From positions 122,150,192 to 122,214,191 of the forward strand of contig CM019066.1 of NCBI GenBank assembly GCA_009667805.1: a stretch of DNA of 64,000 nt, in the 5' to 3' direction. Shown one piece after another: positions 61,222 through 64,000 of the stretch (position 1 is the first letter of the stretch; each line of letters begins with the position of its first letter). The position numbers were made by a program, and so were the translations under genes. The DNA comes from Leptobrachium leishanense (lineage: Eukaryota > Chordata > Amphibia > Anura > Megophryidae). The notes under the pieces are model-generated. The model was not told the DNA's origin. It made no database searches and was given only the letters and a program-made list of their open reading frames with translations.

Positions 61222-62760
61222 TTTTTTGCAATTTATTTTTTTATAAAGTATTTTACCAGGAAGGATACATTGAGATTTCTCTAGTTTTCGAGTACGTCCC
61301 GAGTTCAAGAACATTGAATTGTTACAGTCGTTACAGAAATACAAAGTAATAAATGCAAGATATTAAAAACAAAAACACAAATCTACAGATTAACACAGAA
61401 AATAAATATATGGGAAATATAGTCATTATGTTACATATTTACAGGTGCATTCCTTATCGAGGTACCGTATATACTCGGGTATAAGCCGACCCGTGTATAA
61501 GCCGACCCCCCTACTTTTTCCCCAAAAAACCTGTGAAAACTTATTGACTCGTGTATAAGCCTAAGTGGGAAATGCAGCAGCCACTGTTTTTTTTCTTCTT
61601 CTTCTAAAATGGTAAACATTCAGTGAAAGTATACTTTAAGTGTACATCGTGAAGAGGTTGAAAGTACAATTAGCAGTGATAATAGACTTGTATTGTCCTA
61701 TGCAATGAATCCAGTGGTGAAACTTCAAAATCAAAAATCAAAATCAAAAATTCAAAAAAAGGGGTAGGGGACTAACTAGAAGAATTTAAGGGAGGAATGT
61801 TGCTGAGCTGTCACCTCATATGTGACATCCAAACAGAGGTATCATTAATTTGGCAACAGAAGACCCGAAAAGACAGGAGGGAAAGGGACTGAAAAAAGTG
61901 GAAGTGGGGAGATGCAGGCTGGTGGCAGGGGTATTGGTGTTGTAGGGGGAAGGTAATGATGTCAGAGGGACCATAGATCGCATTTCCTTTGGAAAGCTTG
62001 ATGGGTATCATGGACCAGTGCCATAAATTAGTCCATCTCATTGGCCTCAGCCATATTCATTTGGATCATTGCCAGTGTTGGTAGTTCTTTTCTTCCTCCC
62101 CATAATTCAGCAATGGCCATACAAAGAGAAACAGCTAAAGTGGCTAGGAGTTTTTCTTAGTTGGTGAGCGTAATGAGAGGTTTCAACAATAAACATACAC
62201 AAATGTCGCAAGGAATGGGATTTCCAGCCTGCCAGCCTGCTGCTGTAGCATGCCTCCCAGCTACATATCTCGAGGCTGGGAACGGCACGCTGCACTGGCG
62301 CCGCCCCCTCCAGCATGATGACATCACCGTGCGTCGCACACAGCCGCGGCCGTTTCCAGCCTCGTGATAAGTAGCTGGGAGGCCGGCCCTGTCCTTGACT
62401 CGCGTATAAGCCGAATCGCATTTTTTTTACTCAAAATCTGAGTCAAAAAACTCGGCTTATACGCGAGTATATACGGTATGTTATCTTGAGGGACTTTAGA
62501 CTGGGGGAAGATTTGATGGCGCCTGGGAGGTTATTTCATAATTGCGGTGCTCTGTAGGAAAATGAGGATCGAGCCACTGTCTTTTTGTATTGTGGTATTG
62601 CAAGTAAGGTGCTGGTCCTGGATCGGAGGTTATAGGATGAGGGAACTGCTGGGGCAATGAGCCTATTCAGGTAGGGTGGTAGCTTCCCAGAAAAGCTCTT
62701 AAACACCAGGTTGGAAGGTGAAGGGTGCGTCTAGATTCTAGCGATGGCCAGTTTTGCTCT
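61222..62760 (-). mobile_element. LINE of L2/CR1 clade, second type, split by a hAT element
   Basis: The ORF part (62725-62479, minus) reads FKSFSGKLPPYLNRLIAPAV and FSYRAPQLWNNLPGAIKSS, the conserved region near the ORF2 end of L2/CR1-clade LINEs. The 3' UTR continues at 61462-61222 after the inserted element and ends with the tail CTCAATGTATCCTTCCTGG and TAAAATACTTTATAAA (minus strand). This tail is identical in kind to that of the SINEs in this window. The 5' part is missing. Confidence 0.82.
61464..62477. mobile_element. 1-kb element with ACCGTATATACTCG ends
   Basis: Left end ACCGTATATACTCGGGTATA AGCCGACCC, right end the inverse of ACCGTATATACTCGCGTATA AGCCGAG. Subterminal GTGTATAAGCCGAC and CGCGTATAAGCCGAA motifs are repeated near both ends. 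It sits inside a LINE. The interior (62215-62385) is CpG-rich and has an inverted pair CTGCCAGCCTGC... / CTCGTGATAAGTAGCTGGG. Probably hAT-type by similarity of ends to 35383-35934, but no clear 8-bp duplication was found. Confidence 0.75.
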
Positions 62761-63903
62761 TTTAACATGTCACAATGGTGGGTCATGTAGTTACATTGTG
62801 GCGCAAAGCGGCAGAATGAGTTATACAATGTAGTAATGTAATGGCAACAAAGAAAGTAACATTTGCAAGCAAAGTCGAAAGAGTTAACAGCTCCCTCACA
62901 ATTGTTATCAGCTCATCCTGGGAGCCCATTACGTTGTGAATGTAATATGACATTTGACTAGTTTTTTTATTGTTAAAGTAATACACCATATTGGTATTTT
63001 TCCATGCTTTTCTAACAGATCTATTATTTAAGAAAATGTCTCAGCATTAAGCATTTTGATTTCCAATCCTCTGTAGAATTAGGTAAACTGTATTGGAGGG
63101 GCAAAAAGGCTCTATATTAACCAGAGTTAAACCCACCCATTAACCCTTCCATTCTGTAACCAGTCCCTGTGTCAGTCACAGGTTAATACTAATCTACTCC
63201 TGTGCATTCCGTTAGCCAACAACTCAGCCAGAATCTGAATTGTGTTACGGCCGTTAGTATTAATTCAGCATAACGCAGAACCTGCTCTGATGATGCTGAC
63301 ATTTCTAACAAATGCAATTCCACATTCAGAGAAAGGTGGCTCTGATAACTACATTCATAGCAGAGATTGGTTTTAAATGAGATTCATGTTTCTTCTTTGA
63401 TACAGAAACCTGTTTGACGTATACCAATGCTTATATAATCAGAGTAAAACAGGCAAAGGTAATTTGTTGAGAATAAGTTAAATAATACCCTTTACACACC
63501 AAGCAAGTGATTCTGTTATTGAAGCAATTTGTATAGATCCAGGATTGGAAAAGTCTTTGCCAAATGTTCCATCTCAGCTAAATCATTTTGTTGTTGCAGT
63601 ATTTAGTTGATTACAATGTCCATTCCAGGTTTATTTATCTTAATTGCTTTCTTTTTTTATTGATTTAAAGGGGAGCGCAACTCTACATCCAAACTGTGCT
63701 CTCCATCCTCTGATGAATAGTGGGCAAAGGTCAGGTCATTGTCAGGTTTTATATCACTGGCCCTCAAGCTACTGCCTAAAAGGTGAAAATAAGCATGGAA
63801 TTCAGAGATCGACAGCCCATGTGGTTATTTCTTTATTACTGACTTTCCAGTTAGACGGTAAAAGAAGAGGAAAATAGCCCTATAAGTAATTAAGAATTTT
63901 TTA
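62761..63903. other. No gene recognised
   Basis: Nothing identified. Short frames without domains. Confidence 0.45.
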
Positions 63904-64000
63904 CAAGGTTATTCAGAGAGCGGTGAAAAGCAGGAGAATGACTGGAGAATGGAAATTTCTAGGTCAAAATTAACGATTTGGAAAGTGAGATGAATGGGAA
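63904..64000. mobile_element. Short MITE, family M3, left end cut by the window
   Basis: CAAGGTTATTCAGAGAGCGG, AAAGCAGGAGAATGACTGGAG and TTCTAGGTCAAAATTAACG match 47057-47130 and the inverse of 12530-12596. The element continues beyond the window. Confidence 0.65.

Overview
This window looks like intergenic DNA from a vertebrate, most likely an anuran amphibian. That is inferred from the repeat set: three Tc1-like transposon families, many 3-bp-TSD and TTAA-flanked MITEs, hAT elements, solo LTRs, L2/CR1-type LINEs, a tRNA-derived SINE and a Penelope-like element. I find no host protein-coding gene, no rRNA or functional tRNA gene, and nothing prokaryotic. Every coding stretch I recognise is a transposase, reverse transcriptase or endonuclease relic. 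The species cannot be named from this sequence alone.

Layout. 0.2-2.7 kb: a Tc1-like element (family A) whose transposase is split by an 879-bp MITE. 2.8-5 kb: TTAA-flanked repeats and a 740-bp inverted-end repeat. 5.2-6.8 kb: a 55-bp minisatellite of about 29 units. 7.1-16.7 kb: five more large MITEs of two related families (two of them inverted back to back), a SINE, a hAT MITE and an L2 fragment. 16.7-23.8 kb: mostly unrecognised sequence, with a near-perfect 114-bp-arm hairpin, a second SINE and small MITEs. 24.0-28.0 kb: a 4-kb hAT-like element carrying a GC-rich core and a minisatellite that is interrupted by a 2.75-kb palindromic Tc1 element (family B). 29-35 kb: two solo LTRs, one of them containing a family B Tc1 element whose transposase has a single nonsense codon. 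35-38 kb: small MITEs. 39.4-44.8 kb: a Penelope-like element broken into pieces by at least four insertions, one of which has its own insertion. 46-49.5 kb: MITEs. 49.5-51.5 kb: a third Tc1 family (C), split by a solo LTR. 53-56.2 kb: a third SINE, a 150-bp direct repeat pair and a solo LTR. 57.4-58.9 kb: the 3' end of an L2 LINE with a recognisable reverse transcriptase. 59.9-62.8 kb: hAT-like elements, one inside a second LINE type.

How the parts relate. Nothing here forms an operon or pathway. The logic is genealogical: target-site duplications and reading frames that become continuous when an insertion is removed give the order of insertion at several places. The SINE shares its 3' tail with one of the LINE types, which suggests a mobilisation partnership. 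Two large MITE families carry terminal hairpins that are kept as structures although their sequences differ. The palindromic Tc1 element is the most unusual single object. I found no convincing undescribed gene system.
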